From the NCBI GenBank assembly GCA_017624915.1, contig JAGAMC010000013.1, forward strand, positions 1 to 52,928: a stretch of DNA of 52,928 nt, in the 5' to 3' direction. How positions within the stretch are numbered: the first letter of the stretch is position 1; each line of letters starts with the position of its first letter. The DNA is from Oscillospiraceae bacterium. GTDB lineage: Bacteria > Bacillota > Clostridia > Oscillospirales > Oscillospiraceae. The position numbers and the translations under genes are program-made. The notes under the pieces were generated by a model. The model was given only the letters and a program-made list of their open reading frames with translations. It did no database searches and had not been told where the DNA came from. Positions 44,173 through 52,543 of this stretch are shown here, in pieces.

Positions 44173-44207
44173 ACAGAAGGTGCAGCCTATGGCTGCACCT
44201 TCTGTTT
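44171..44207. terminator. Bidirectional terminator
   Basis: A perfect 17-bp stem (44171-44187 with 44191-44207) between the converging Gx transporter and nhaC genes, with A/T-runs on both sides. Confidence 0.9.
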
Positions 44208-44211
44208 TCTT

Positions 44212-45513
44212 TTATTTTTTCCGGCTCTTGCGGAACAATTCCACGCTCAGCCGCCACAGGGGCAGCAGGTACAGGTAGCATGCCAGAGCCATGCCGGCCA
44301 TAGGCGCCCCCGCAGCAGACAGGGAAACTGCACCGGCGATGGACCACGGGACCAGAGGCGCAATCACCACGGCGGAGTCCTCCAGATGTATGGCCATGCT
44401 GCTGTTGTCGGTTTCCGCCTGCGCACACAGCTGGTGGGTCAGCATAATGCCCAGCGTCTGATTACAGGCAATCATATTTGCTCCAATGGCAGTGCACAAA
44501 GTAGCAATGTACGGTGTGGTGCGCCGGGCCAGCGCGGCCACCACACCCCGGGCTCCGTCCAGCAGACCGGACACCCGGAACAGTCCGGAATAGGAGGAAG
44601 ACAGGCACACGATAGCACCCACCCGAACCATAGAGATGATGCCGCCGCCGTTCAGCATTGCTCCAACATCTTCACCTGCAGCCTCATAACCCATAACCAG
44701 CAGCTGGGGCAGCTCGGCAAGCTTTGTCCCCTGCACCGCCAAGGCGATAGGCAGGGCGGTAAGGATACTTGCGGCCATGGCCTTCTTCACGCCCACCTTC
44801 ATCATGGGCAGGATCAGAATCACCACTGCAGGCAGCAGGCAGATCCAGTGGATGACGAACTCCCGCTCAAACACGCCGCGCAGGTCGGGCGCCTGCCCTT
44901 CCCCCTGTGTGAGCATGCCCAGCACGAAATAGACTGCGCAGGTCGCCGCAAAGGGCACGATGCAGGTGCGGATCATATTTTTGATGTTGCTCAGAACGTC
45001 CGTTTTGGTCAGCTCCGCCACCAGCATTGCGCTGGTGGACACCGGCGAGCAGCGGTCCCCAAAGTAGGCTCCCGCCAGCACCGCACCGCCCGTGAACACA
45101 AGGCTTACCCCCATGGTGTTGGCCATGGTCACACAGATCACGCCCATGGTGGCCGAAGTGCCGAAAGCCGTGCCCGTCAGCACCGACACAAGGCAGTTGA
45201 GCAGGAAGGTCATCAGCACAAACACAGACGGGTGTATCAGGGTGGCCGCATAGCTCACAATGGCAGGGATCGTCCCCGCGTCCCGCCACAGGGCCGTAAG
45301 CATTCCAATCAGCACAAACGCGATCAGGATATTACGCACCGACTTCACGCCGGACAGGGCGCTGCGGACAAGCTCAGTCCAGCCGACACCCTTATACCTG
45401 CCATAGGCAAGAAACAACAACAAGCCAGCCCCCAGAGCGTAGAGGATGGACAAATCCAGCAGGATACAGCCCAACAGTCCCGCGCAGAACAGCGACAGCA
45501 CAAGTAGTTCCAT
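44212..45513 (-). CDS. NhaC family Na+/H+ antiporter
   Basis: 433 residues, about 11 membrane helices. GTAFGTSATMGVICVTMA, GAYFGDRCSPVSTSAMLVAE and LEDSAVVIAPLVPWSIAGAV are hallmarks of the NhaC/malate-lactate antiporter group. It exchanges sodium for protons or organic acids at the membrane. AGGAAG precedes ATG 45513. It is the last long backbone gene before the tRNA fragment. Confidence 0.88.
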   Translation of the reverse strand: MELLVLSLFCAGLLGCILLDLSILYALGAGLLLFLAYGRYKGVGWTELVRSALSGVKSVRNILIAFVLIGMLTALWRDAGTIPAIVSYAATLIHPSVFVLMTFLLNCLVSVLTGTAFGTSATMGVICVTMANTMGVSLVFTGGAVLAGAYFGDRCSPVSTSAMLVAELTKTDVLSNIKNMIRTCIVPFAATCAVYFVLGMLTQGEGQAPDLRGVFEREFVIHWICLLPAVVILILPMMKVGVKKAMAASILTALPIALAVQGTKLAELPQLLVMGYEAAGEDVGAMLNGGGIISMVRVGAIVCLSSSYSGLFRVSGLLDGARGVVAALARRTTPYIATLCTAIGANMIACNQTLGIMLTHQLCAQAETDNSSMAIHLEDSAVVIAPLVPWSIAGAVSLSAAGAPMAGMALACYLYLLPLWRLSVELFRKSRKK

Positions 45514-45567
45514 ACCAAATTACACTTCCTTCGCTCCGCAGCCCGCAGCTGTGGAAAATACGAACCT

Positions 45568-45882
45568 TCAGTCTGCCGCCTCGTCCATGGCCTCGATGAG
45601 AAAGCTCACCGGACGAAAGCCGTCATTGCAGGAGATCATAGCCGACCTTTTGTTCTTCATCCACCCGCCATAGAAGTCCTGCGCCCCATGGGCCAGCGCC
45701 ATGACAAAAGGTGAAAGGGACTGCCACGCGCTTTCGCAAAAGCCATCCGGCTTGTTCCAGCCGTCGGCGATGAAGACTCGGCCCACTTCCATGTCGCAGG
45801 CGTGCTCTATGGGGTTTTCATATTGGGCGATCAGATCGTCGTGCCGCACCATCTTCATTACAGTGATCCTGCACTTGGTCAT
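45568..45882 (-). CDS. TIGR04076 family protein
   Basis: 104 residues: MTKCRITVMK opening, KPDGFCESAWQSLSPFVMALAHG middle and ISCNDGFRPVSFLIEAM end, matching the small TIGR04076 family with conserved cysteines. Function is unknown; it has been seen as a stand-alone small domain in anaerobes. ATG 45882 is chosen for GGGGTGAGGG upstream. Confidence 0.8.
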   Translation of the reverse strand: MTKCRITVMKMVRHDDLIAQYENPIEHACDMEVGRVFIADGWNKPDGFCESAWQSLSPFVMALAHGAQDFYGGWMKNKRSAMISCNDGFRPVSFLIEAMDEAAD

Positions 45883-45937
45883 ACCCTCACCCCCGAATTG
45901 AATCTGTTCTGATTGTATCACGAGTACAGAAAAATAA

Positions 45938-45967
45938 AAAGCCTTGAAACCAAAGTTTCAAGGCTTT
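45938..45967 (-). terminator. Terminator of the interrupted tRNA-Thr gene
   Basis: A 13-bp stem (45938-45950 with 45955-45967, loop CAAA) followed leftward by a T-run. It remains beside the tRNA 3' fragment. Confidence 0.85.
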
Positions 45968-45968
45968 C

Positions 45969-46014
45969 TGGAGCTGCTGGGCGGATTCGAACCGCCGACC
46001 TCATCCTTACCAAG
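45969..46014 (-). tRNA. 3' half of tRNA-Thr(GGT), a tRNA attachment-site fragment
   Basis: Leftward sequence runs from the anticodon loop (TTGGTAA, anticodon GGT) through stem GGATG, variable AGGTC, T-arm GGCGG TTCGAAT CCGCC, acceptor strand CAGCAGC, T and encoded CCA. To the right of 46014 the expected 5' half is absent and unrelated AT-rich DNA begins. The fragment is the crossover remnant left when an element integrates at the 3' half of a tRNA gene. The intact tRNA-Thr should lie at the other island end, beyond the window. Confidence 0.88.
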
Positions 46015-46536
46015 CGATTTTTGCCGGTTTTTATAACAATTTTCGCTTGTTTTCAGTCGTTTTCATTCCGAACAACATCGTTTCCAGAACTTTCTTGAAG
46101 CACCGTCTCCGTTGTTTCCACGCCTGTCTGTGGTGGAACTGTGGTCAAGCAACGATTTGCGCAAACGATGTCTGCACAAATCTCATCAGTGCCGCACAGC
46201 GGAGAACACCTGCCATTCCGTGTGATTTCCCATCTTCATTCCGTGCGATTTTTCTTTTTGCTTGCAACCGGTACTACTGACCCGGCAATCGCAAGCAGAA
46301 CACAGTAATTTCTTCGAGAATTAATATGACCACAAAGAGGCACGATAATCGCATCATATTTTGCGCTGCTGTAAACAATAAGAGTCCGCTCCGTGCCATT
46401 CTATTGTTGGCCTCTCAATTTGAACCGTCCGGAAATTCCGGATAGTTGCGCTCTATAAATTACCTCCTGTGTCAGAATAATTTTAAGCTGGGGGCGAAAT
46501 GATGTCAGCTCTCATAGGAAATAAATCTACGTTGCA
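46015..46536. other. Non-coding end of the genomic island
   Basis: About 520 bases without a convincing gene. It holds a direct repeat (CATTCCGTGTGATTT 46214-46228 and CATTCCGTGCGATTT 46237-46251, 23-base period) and a palindrome TCCGGAAATTCCGGA (46428-46442). A start-less open frame of 60 codons (46056-46235, minus) could be an integrase remnant but is not convincing. Confidence 0.6.
46214..46251. repeat. Tandem 15-base direct repeat near the attachment site
   Basis: Two copies of CATTCCGTGYGATTT, 14 of 15 identical, spaced one to two helical turns apart and 200-240 bases from the tRNA fragment. Placement fits arm-type integrase binding sites; this is inference. Confidence 0.5.
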
Positions 46537-47238
46537 TTAACACAGTGGTACCGTTTCTATATCCTCATCGTTTGTCAGATTGCCGTCCCCGCTCACGGGA
46601 ATTATCTCGCCCAGATAGGTCGGGGCGGGTTTCAGAATGCTTGTCGCAAAATCCTTGTTGCGGGCAAGGCTCTCACGCAGCTCACGGTATGCCTGTCCCA
46701 CATAAGTATGATAATCTGCGGCAACGCCATACGCCTCCACACCCAAAGCATTGGCAATATGGAGCGCACGGTAGAGGTGATACTCTTGCGTGACAATGAT
46801 GATCTTATCCGCGGCAAACACATCTCTTGCCCGGAAGATGCTTTCATATGTAGAGAAGCCAGCGTGGTCCATGAAGATATCTTCAGAGGAGATTCCCTCC
46901 TCCATGGCCTCCAGCTTCATGGCTTTGACCTCGTTATAGTCCTTCTGGCCGTGGTCGCCGCTCATGAGCAGCTTCGGCGCCGCACCGGACTGGTACAGTT
47001 CAATGCCTCTGCGTAGCCGATCTGCCAGCATATCACTGGGACGGCCACTGTCGTGGACATAGCAGCCTAACACCAGGATGCAATCCACATCCGTCAGCTC
47101 TGCCGCCTCTTCAGGCGAAATAATCTGGTCAAAGGTGCTTTTCTTTACGTGGCCATTGATGCTGAAAATGGTAATGCCACCAATCAGAGCCAGACAGAGC
47201 AGCACAACGAAAAGGCGTTTCCATATTCGTTTTTTCAT
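46537..47238 (-). CDS. SanA/YdcF family membrane protein (DUF218)
   Basis: 233 residues. N-terminal signal anchor (about 8-27), then the DUF218 domain with DCILVLGCYVHDSGRPSDMLADRL, LLMSGDHG and IVTQEYHLYRAL blocks, as in SanA, linked to envelope barrier function. It sits 20 bases after the previous stop, last in a leftward run of nine genes, and ends in the non-coding island edge. Confidence 0.85.
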   Translation of the reverse strand: MKKRIWKRLFVVLLCLALIGGITIFSINGHVKKSTFDQIISPEEAAELTDVDCILVLGCYVHDSGRPSDMLADRLRRGIELYQSGAAPKLLMSGDHGQKDYNEVKAMKLEAMEEGISSEDIFMDHAGFSTYESIFRARDVFAADKIIIVTQEYHLYRALHIANALGVEAYGVAADYHTYVGQAYRELRESLARNKDFATSILKPAPTYLGEIIPVSGDGNLTNDEDIETVPLC

Positions 47239-47258
47239 GTCTACCGCCTTCCCTGTTT

Positions 47259-47681
47259 TTATAGATACAGTTCCGTCCCATAGTGGCAGCTCTGAAATTT
47301 GTCATCCAGAAACACATTGAAGAACGGAGTCATTTTGTTGTAGGTTTCAGTGTCAGCAGGCTTCGGCAGGCCAAGAAGCATCTGCACGAACTCCGGCGTC
47401 ACCGCACCGGTGATGATCTTACCGTACTGCCAATCATCTTCTTTCAGACTGCCATATTGGAGCGCCAGATCGATCCACTCGGTCTCTTCGGTCCAGCAGT
47501 GGATTTCGAAGGTCTTTGCTCCACCCAATGCCGCCGTGATATAGGACAGCCACTTGCTGTTGTCTGACTCTGAACGATCCAGAGTTACCTCTTCAAGTTC
47601 AATGGGTTCATCCGGGATAGGCGCAGGCTTGAGATCCATAATTGCATCGGACAGAGCATTCTTCAAATCTTTAAATACCAT
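47259..47681 (-). CDS. Unidentified 140-residue soluble protein
   Basis: No signal peptide or membrane helix. The N-terminus is acidic and proline-rich (APIPDEPIELEEV); the rest is mixed alpha/beta with many aromatics (EIHCWTEETEWIDLAL). No family was recognised. GGAGG precedes ATG 47681, and it starts 14 bases after the preceding coiled-coil protein gene, so it is part of the same transcript. Confidence 0.6.
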   Translation of the reverse strand: MVFKDLKNALSDAIMDLKPAPIPDEPIELEEVTLDRSESDNSKWLSYITAALGGAKTFEIHCWTEETEWIDLALQYGSLKEDDWQYGKIITGAVTPEFVQMLLGLPKPADTETYNKMTPFFNVFLDDKFQSCHYGTELYL

Positions 47682-47695
47682 GATGCGCCTCCAAT

Positions 47696-48691
47696 TTACC
47701 GATAATCAGCCTCATCCACTTCATAGAGAACATTTCCATCTGTGTCAAGGATCTGCTCAAACAAATCCCGCAGGCCAAAATAATCATCATCCACAGGTTC
47801 GCCCTTTTCATTCACAGCCCAATATTCCAATACAGTCCGATAGCGCAGGCCGTTACCGTCCACCACTTCGGCCAGCAGTTCAAGCGTGCTTCCGAAGGGG
47901 ATGTTGAACTCCCGATCAATCATGTGATAGAAGGACTCAGCTCCATCTACTTGTATGCCGGATGTTGGAGGAGGTGCCGGTTCTTCTTTTGCATTTTTTC
48001 TCTGGGTGCTCTCCGTACTGGTCAGAGGGATCTCGGTACGACCAACTTCTACACCATCCAGTTCCTCAACAAGCGTGACCGACCGTACATCAATGACCTG
48101 TCCTTTTCCCTCTACGTTAATCCGGACTTCTCCCTCACGGTGCCAGGTATAGACACCATTTGCAGCCGTACCACGACCGCTGCCGCCAAGTCGCCCATGA
48201 ACACTCGGCAACAATTCATAGCGGGGAGACCACTGCTCATCCAGCGTCTCGGTCCGGATCACATCATCCTCGCGGAACTCCACCTTTTCAACTCGCGCGT
48301 CTTCAAATACCGGCAGGTCGAGCTGAATCGTATAGGTACCGTTGGCGAGCTCCATGGGATAAGCCTTGCCATTGACAGTCAGGAATGCCTCAGTCACACC
48401 CGGCTGATGCTCTTTGGGTGTCACACTGCCACTCAGTACGAAGGTCTTATCTGCCAGATCCAACTCGTCCAGAGAAAAGTTTGTCTGCGTCAGAATGCTG
48501 GCTTCCTGCTCCATCAGTTCCTGCATACGGGAAAGTGCCGCACTCTGATTGGACTGCAGCATGGAGACGCTATTATTCAATTGGTTCTCCAGTTGGTGGA
48601 TCTCGCTTTGCAAATTAGAGATACGAAACTGTGATACAACAGCAATGACAAGTGCCAGCACCGTCGCAACGGTTGATAAATGTTTTTTCAT
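47696..48691 (-). CDS. Anchored coiled-coil extracytoplasmic protein, unidentified
   Basis: 331 residues. Single N-terminal membrane anchor (about 5-22), then a coiled coil (25-68, SNLQSEIHQLENQLNNS), then beta-rich domains with repeated charged strands, probably outside the membrane. No catalytic motif is seen and no family recognised. Its ATG overlaps the stop of the DUF1835 gene (ATGA), so the two are translationally coupled and may interact. Confidence 0.65.
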   Translation of the reverse strand: MKKHLSTVATVLALVIAVVSQFRISNLQSEIHQLENQLNNSVSMLQSNQSAALSRMQELMEQEASILTQTNFSLDELDLADKTFVLSGSVTPKEHQPGVTEAFLTVNGKAYPMELANGTYTIQLDLPVFEDARVEKVEFREDDVIRTETLDEQWSPRYELLPSVHGRLGGSGRGTAANGVYTWHREGEVRINVEGKGQVIDVRSVTLVEELDGVEVGRTEIPLTSTESTQRKNAKEEPAPPPTSGIQVDGAESFYHMIDREFNIPFGSTLELLAEVVDGNGLRYRTVLEYWAVNEKGEPVDDDYFGLRDLFEQILDTDGNVLYEVDEADYR

Positions 48692-49653
48692 AAAGCACCT
48701 GCTTTCCTCAGCTTCTGCCGGTAAACCGGATGATCAGACGGAGCACGCTCAACAATCTCAAGCTTACCCTCAGCAATCATTTTATCGATTCGCTGTGCGA
48801 CCCATGCGTCGCCAATGCCCAGCTGATACTTGCCCAAAACATTTCCAATCACGAAAGCCTCATTGAACTCCTCTGGTTGGGCGATGATTTCACGAAGGAT
48901 GAAGCTGTCGTAGATATCTTCCGATGCGCTTTGGAGCTGGCCGTTCAGGAATACACGCAACGGCGCATTCTCCTCTTTGAGCTGACTCCACTTGGTCGCG
49001 CAGAGGGAGAGAAACGCGGGCTGCGTTTCCTGCTGCAGGGGGAGATAGCGACCCCATTCACCGGGGCCGATCTCACCCCAACCGTTGCGCATGGACACTG
49101 TATTCTCTCCCGTATATTCCCACTCAGGCAGCTTGACCAGGTAGATTGAACCTCTTTGTTTCAAGGGACGAAGCTGCGCCAAAATCCAGTACATACCACA
49201 CATCTCGTCCGGATTATGGCTATACCAGACCCGGATAGTCTCTCCTGCGGAGCAGCGCTCTAAAATCGCGGCCAGCGCAGTTTGGGCGTCTTGAAGTTTC
49301 TTGTCGATCATCTGCGCTGCATTCTCTCTTGGCCAAACAGCCATAAATTTTTCCATGACTTCGCGCCGTTGAAAACCAATCCCGTTTTCTGATATCTCGC
49401 CCACGCTCCAAGCAAGTGAAATGAAATAGAGGTCTTCCTGCCTACCGCCCAGAGGGATGGCATTCTCCCAATCACGTTGCGCTCGCTCTTCCGCACGTTT
49501 TTGGGCTTCTTGCATCTGGGCCTTGGTGGGCTCGGCACCGCCTTGACCACGGAGAAATACCGATGTAGCTGCGCCATGGTATTTCCCAACGCCATAGTGC
49601 TGCGCCACCTTCAAGCTGCCATATGCGCTCTCACTGAAAACAACTTCGATCAT
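48688..49653 (-). CDS. DUF1835/DUF3658 domain protein
   Basis: 321 residues. N-terminal DUF1835 block MIEVVFSESAYGSLKVAQHYG and a middle SLAWSVGEISENGIG region; C-terminal DUF3658-like helical part (GKYQLGIGDAWVAQRIDKMI). Cytoplasmic; biochemical role unknown. Members are widespread in Firmicutes, often in stress or accessory loci. GAGGTT-type ribosome site before ATG 49653. Confidence 0.8.
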   Translation of the reverse strand: MIEVVFSESAYGSLKVAQHYGVGKYHGAATSVFLRGQGGAEPTKAQMQEAQKRAEERAQRDWENAIPLGGRQEDLYFISLAWSVGEISENGIGFQRREVMEKFMAVWPRENAAQMIDKKLQDAQTALAAILERCSAGETIRVWYSHNPDEMCGMYWILAQLRPLKQRGSIYLVKLPEWEYTGENTVSMRNGWGEIGPGEWGRYLPLQQETQPAFLSLCATKWSQLKEENAPLRVFLNGQLQSASEDIYDSFILREIIAQPEEFNEAFVIGNVLGKYQLGIGDAWVAQRIDKMIAEGKLEIVERAPSDHPVYRQKLRKAGAL

Positions 49654-49664
49654 GTTGGAACCTC

Positions 49665-50306
49665 TTACTCAAAAAGATATCTACTTAAAATGTCGGTATA
49701 GATTTCTGGTATTGCATAGCAGGTGATCGTCCCCTCACTGGCTGGTTGACCTACCGTGAGATACCAATGCCCGTCTATGGTTCCCATATAACCAATGTAC
49801 TCTGTGGCAACAGGACAACCTTCATAACCTGCGTAAAGCAAACGCATATGTTGATTATCCTTCAGCTGAAAGATACCGTCAGTAACATACTCAAAATTAG
49901 CTTCTGCACCGGCAAGAATCTCAGTTACAGCCTGCTTAAACTCCTCATCGGCAATGTATTCTCCGTTCCAGGAAAGCGTCGTGATCTCTCCGGAGCGTGG
50001 AATTTGATAATCTTCCCTCACCAGAAGGCTCTGGTCAAGGAAGCTCCGCATGACAATAAAGGTGTGAGTGTCATCTTCCTCCACCTCATTGATCTGCCAT
50101 CCATCATTCGTTTTCGCAATGGTCTTTCCCTCACTATACTCGCCAGAGGCAGGGACATATAGGGCATTGTTCCAGTACACGCCTTCGCCCCTTCGCACAC
50201 CGCTGTGATCAAATACTATGATGCCATTTGCAAACAGGAAAGCAAGTAGCATCGCCATTGCCACGACTATGCCAATCAGCATTTTAGCTTTTTCCTGTTT
50301 TTGCAT
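49665..50306 (-). CDS. Anchored extracytoplasmic protein, unidentified
   Basis: 213 residues with one N-terminal membrane helix (about 9-32, LIGIVVAMAMLLAFLFANGI) and a roughly 180-residue outer domain, beta-rich (WYLTVGQPASEGTITCYAIPEIY near the end, quoted in part). No family was recognised. AGGAAGTGAG precedes the ATG. It ends 11 bases before the DUF1835 gene. Confidence 0.65.
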   Translation of the reverse strand: MQKQEKAKMLIGIVVAMAMLLAFLFANGIIVFDHSGVRRGEGVYWNNALYVPASGEYSEGKTIAKTNDGWQINEVEEDDTHTFIVMRSFLDQSLLVREDYQIPRSGEITTLSWNGEYIADEEFKQAVTEILAGAEANFEYVTDGIFQLKDNQHMRLLYAGYEGCPVATEYIGYMGTIDGHWYLTVGQPASEGTITCYAIPEIYTDILSRYLFE

Positions 50307-50334
50307 CGAGGCTCACTTCCTATTTAAAATTGGA

Positions 50335-50355
50335 GCAGCGGCAACTGACCGCTGC
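50335..50355 (-). terminator. Weak terminator after the EcsC gene
   Basis: GCAGCGG / CCGCTGC around a 7-base loop, followed leftward by TCCAATTTTAAA. It lies in the 125-base gap that divides the nine-gene run into two parts. Confidence 0.5.
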
Positions 50356-50431
50356 CGCTACTCGCAGTCGCAGCTTAATCGTACTATGGATTTCCAATCA
50401 GTTCATGTAGATTGTGTAAACGATAGATTTT

Positions 50432-51259
50432 TCAAATAGATCTCAAAGAAATTCCACTGCGCTGGGCCACTGCCAATAGGTATCGCTTCTGATATTTGAG
50501 CTGCACATAACGCATGACCATGTTGTAATAGATGGGATTAGCCGCTCCGCCGATGACACCCACAAGCGGGAACCCCTGCACGAATTTCAAGAGCAACATA
50601 TCCACCGCAAAGGCACTTCCCGTCTTCTGAATCTGAGCCAACACTTCATCATCACCAGCCTGCGGCATCTCCTCGATCATGCCGTCCACCCGTGCATTCT
50701 TTACAGCAAAGGCGTGACCTTTTGTAAGAGTAGCTTCCATCATGCGAAGGATAAACAGCCGCTCCTCCGGGGTATCGTAGGAAAAGCCATAGCTCAGGGC
50801 AGTTTCATAAATACCTTTGAGCAGCATACCGACAAACACGACAATATCAGGCAGACCAATGCCCAGTGCTCCAAGGCCAATTCCCTCCACAGTTGTCAAT
50901 GCAGTATTTGCCAGACCGGTTCGACCGGCATTTCGCTTGACCTGCTTCAGTTCCTTACGGCCGCCTTTGACCTGCACGGCATAGTCCTGAACAGAATACG
51001 TTTCTTCAAGATTCTGGCGGTTGTAGGTTTTTTCAATGACCCCTACGCCCTGAGTAAATACCACGGAAAACGCCTTGCTGAAGGCCGCCTCCAGGCTGTG
51101 ATAGACTTTCTCCGGCACTTTCTTTTCCAGATCCGTTTTCCAACGGGGCGCTGTCGCCTTCATGGCGCTCTGCTTTAGCTGCGTTTCTTTTTTCAGCACG
51201 GCAGCATACTCTTTCTCAAGAGCAGCACGCTTTTTATCTTTTTTCTGAAATAACACCAT
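50432..51259 (-). CDS. EcsC family protein
   Basis: 275 residues. Basic N-terminal coiled segment, then the EcsC-type region: glycine-rich TVEGIGLGALGIGLPDIVVFVGMLLKGIYE (quoted in part: GIGLGALGIGLPDIVVF) and GFPLVGVIGGAANPIYYN near the C-terminus. EcsC proteins accompany ABC exporters or stress loci; function is unknown. ATG 51259 leaves 10 bases after the DUF4177 stop; the longer frame from 51286 would overlap it. Confidence 0.82.
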   Translation of the reverse strand: MVLFQKKDKKRAALEKEYAAVLKKETQLKQSAMKATAPRWKTDLEKKVPEKVYHSLEAAFSKAFSVVFTQGVGVIEKTYNRQNLEETYSVQDYAVQVKGGRKELKQVKRNAGRTGLANTALTTVEGIGLGALGIGLPDIVVFVGMLLKGIYETALSYGFSYDTPEERLFILRMMEATLTKGHAFAVKNARVDGMIEEMPQAGDDEVLAQIQKTGSAFAVDMLLLKFVQGFPLVGVIGGAANPIYYNMVMRYVQLKYQKRYLLAVAQRSGISLRSI

Positions 51260-51269
51260 AGTTCTCCGC

Positions 51270-51476
51270 TTATGCTTCTTTCTCAAAAATCAGATCCAGT
51301 TCCTGAATATGGCCTGTTCCACGCTGCTTTGTCGGCATATATCCAACATATCGCCATCCTGCTTCTGCGCTGCGATTGATGATCGACTGATAATCTCCAA
51401 TGCCGTAGATATTGCCGGAGCCAAATCCCCAGCCGCCGAAATCACAGCTCACCGTTTCATACTCGTATTGATACAT
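51270..51476 (-). CDS. DUF4177-like small protein
   Basis: 68 residues: MYQYEYETVSCDFGG opening, EAGWRYVGYMPTK and IQELDLIFEKE blocks, the usual compact alpha/beta DUF4177 fold. Function is unknown. ATG 51476 follows GGGAGG. Confidence 0.78.
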   Translation of the reverse strand: MYQYEYETVSCDFGGWGFGSGNIYGIGDYQSIINRSAEAGWRYVGYMPTKQRGTGHIQELDLIFEKEA

Positions 51477-51497
51477 TATTTTCAATCCTCCCGGAGT

Positions 51498-52481
51498 TCA
51501 GTTATTTGCGCTATTAGATGCCGCGGCACTGGCTGCAATCGCAGCACACATAGCCGTCTGTTGCGCGATGATGAGTGAGATCGTGCTGCTGACCGCCGCC
51601 GCCTGCATTGAGGTATTCTGATCCAGATAATCACTGGTCACGATCAAGCCGGCGTGCATCAGGCGCTGGCGCTTGGTCATACCCAACATGCCATATCCCC
51701 TTTGACTGGCCAGGAACTCTGCCACCTGCACGATATCATCTGCAATCGTATCCAAATCAGCCGGGAGCATTGCCAGAACGCCCAGCGTAGCAAGTTCATA
51801 GCCAGTACCGTATTTATAGCCTTGGTCTTTCAGCTTATAAAAGAGTTTCATTGCACGGTTGCATTTCATCTCAGTGTCGCCCTCACAAAGAGCAAGCACA
51901 TGGCTTAGCGATTGAACTGCATTGCTGGAAAAGAACTGCGGCTTGAGAATATCGAAACATTCCTCGGTGTTTTGAACGATAACTTCATCAGAAGCATTGG
52001 ATAATGCCAAGAGCGCTGCGAATACGCTATCCTCTCCAGAGGTAAGGAAAGGATGTTCCTGTTTCATCAAATCATAGATACGGCGCGTTCTACGCGCAAC
52101 AACTTCATAATGGACAGGCTCGATGTAGTCTGAAATGGTCATGGATGCCAGAGGGAGATAGGTGGACGAGAAGAAATGCTGCTTCAGCAATTCATATACA
52201 GCCAAAGCCTTTTTTAATTTCTCTTCAGGATCACTGCTGACTGCCATCATAGAAATCATGGGCAGTTTGACATAGTTACGGAAATTAGAGAAAAATCCAG
52301 TGTTTTCTTTCAGAATATCTCCGCACATCTCCAGGCGCTCTCTGTCGGCGGTTACACGCTTATCAACAAAGACCGCTGCTGCCACAGGATAGATATAGGA
52401 ACTTCCCCAAAAGAACGTTTCTTTTATCGTGTCTCTGCTCTCAATAAAGCTGTTACACAGGGATTGCAATGATGTTCTCAT
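51498..52481 (-). CDS. DUF4003 family protein
   Basis: 327 residues, all-helical, resembling DUF4003 (FSNFRNYVKLPMISMMAV, SGEDSVFAALLAL, YKYGTGYELATLGVLAML, repeated helix hairpins; quoted in parts). The C-terminal tail is an Ala/Ser-rich helix (AAIAASAAASNSANN). Soluble, unknown role; often found near tellurite/stress-type genes, which is not evident here. ATG 52481 has AGTGAGG upstream; GTG 52493 is in frame but less likely. Confidence 0.78.
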   Translation of the reverse strand: MRTSLQSLCNSFIESRDTIKETFFWGSSYIYPVAAAVFVDKRVTADRERLEMCGDILKENTGFFSNFRNYVKLPMISMMAVSSDPEEKLKKALAVYELLKQHFFSSTYLPLASMTISDYIEPVHYEVVARRTRRIYDLMKQEHPFLTSGEDSVFAALLALSNASDEVIVQNTEECFDILKPQFFSSNAVQSLSHVLALCEGDTEMKCNRAMKLFYKLKDQGYKYGTGYELATLGVLAMLPADLDTIADDIVQVAEFLASQRGYGMLGMTKRQRLMHAGLIVTSDYLDQNTSMQAAAVSSTISLIIAQQTAMCAAIAASAAASNSANN

Positions 52482-52543
52482 AGTAAACCTCACTGGTCAC
52501 AGGCGTTAGGCCTTGCTCCCAACGCCCCGTTGCTTGATACATT

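Noticed and set aside
45913-46098. Rightward frame with a GRIRTADLILTK stretch
   Set aside because: This is the well-known artefact of translating the antisense of a tRNA gene; the bases are explained by the tRNA-Thr fragment.
46047-46280. Rightward 77-codon frame in the island edge
   Set aside because: No ribosome site, cysteine/phenylalanine-rich composition and overlap with direct repeats; it looks like chance.
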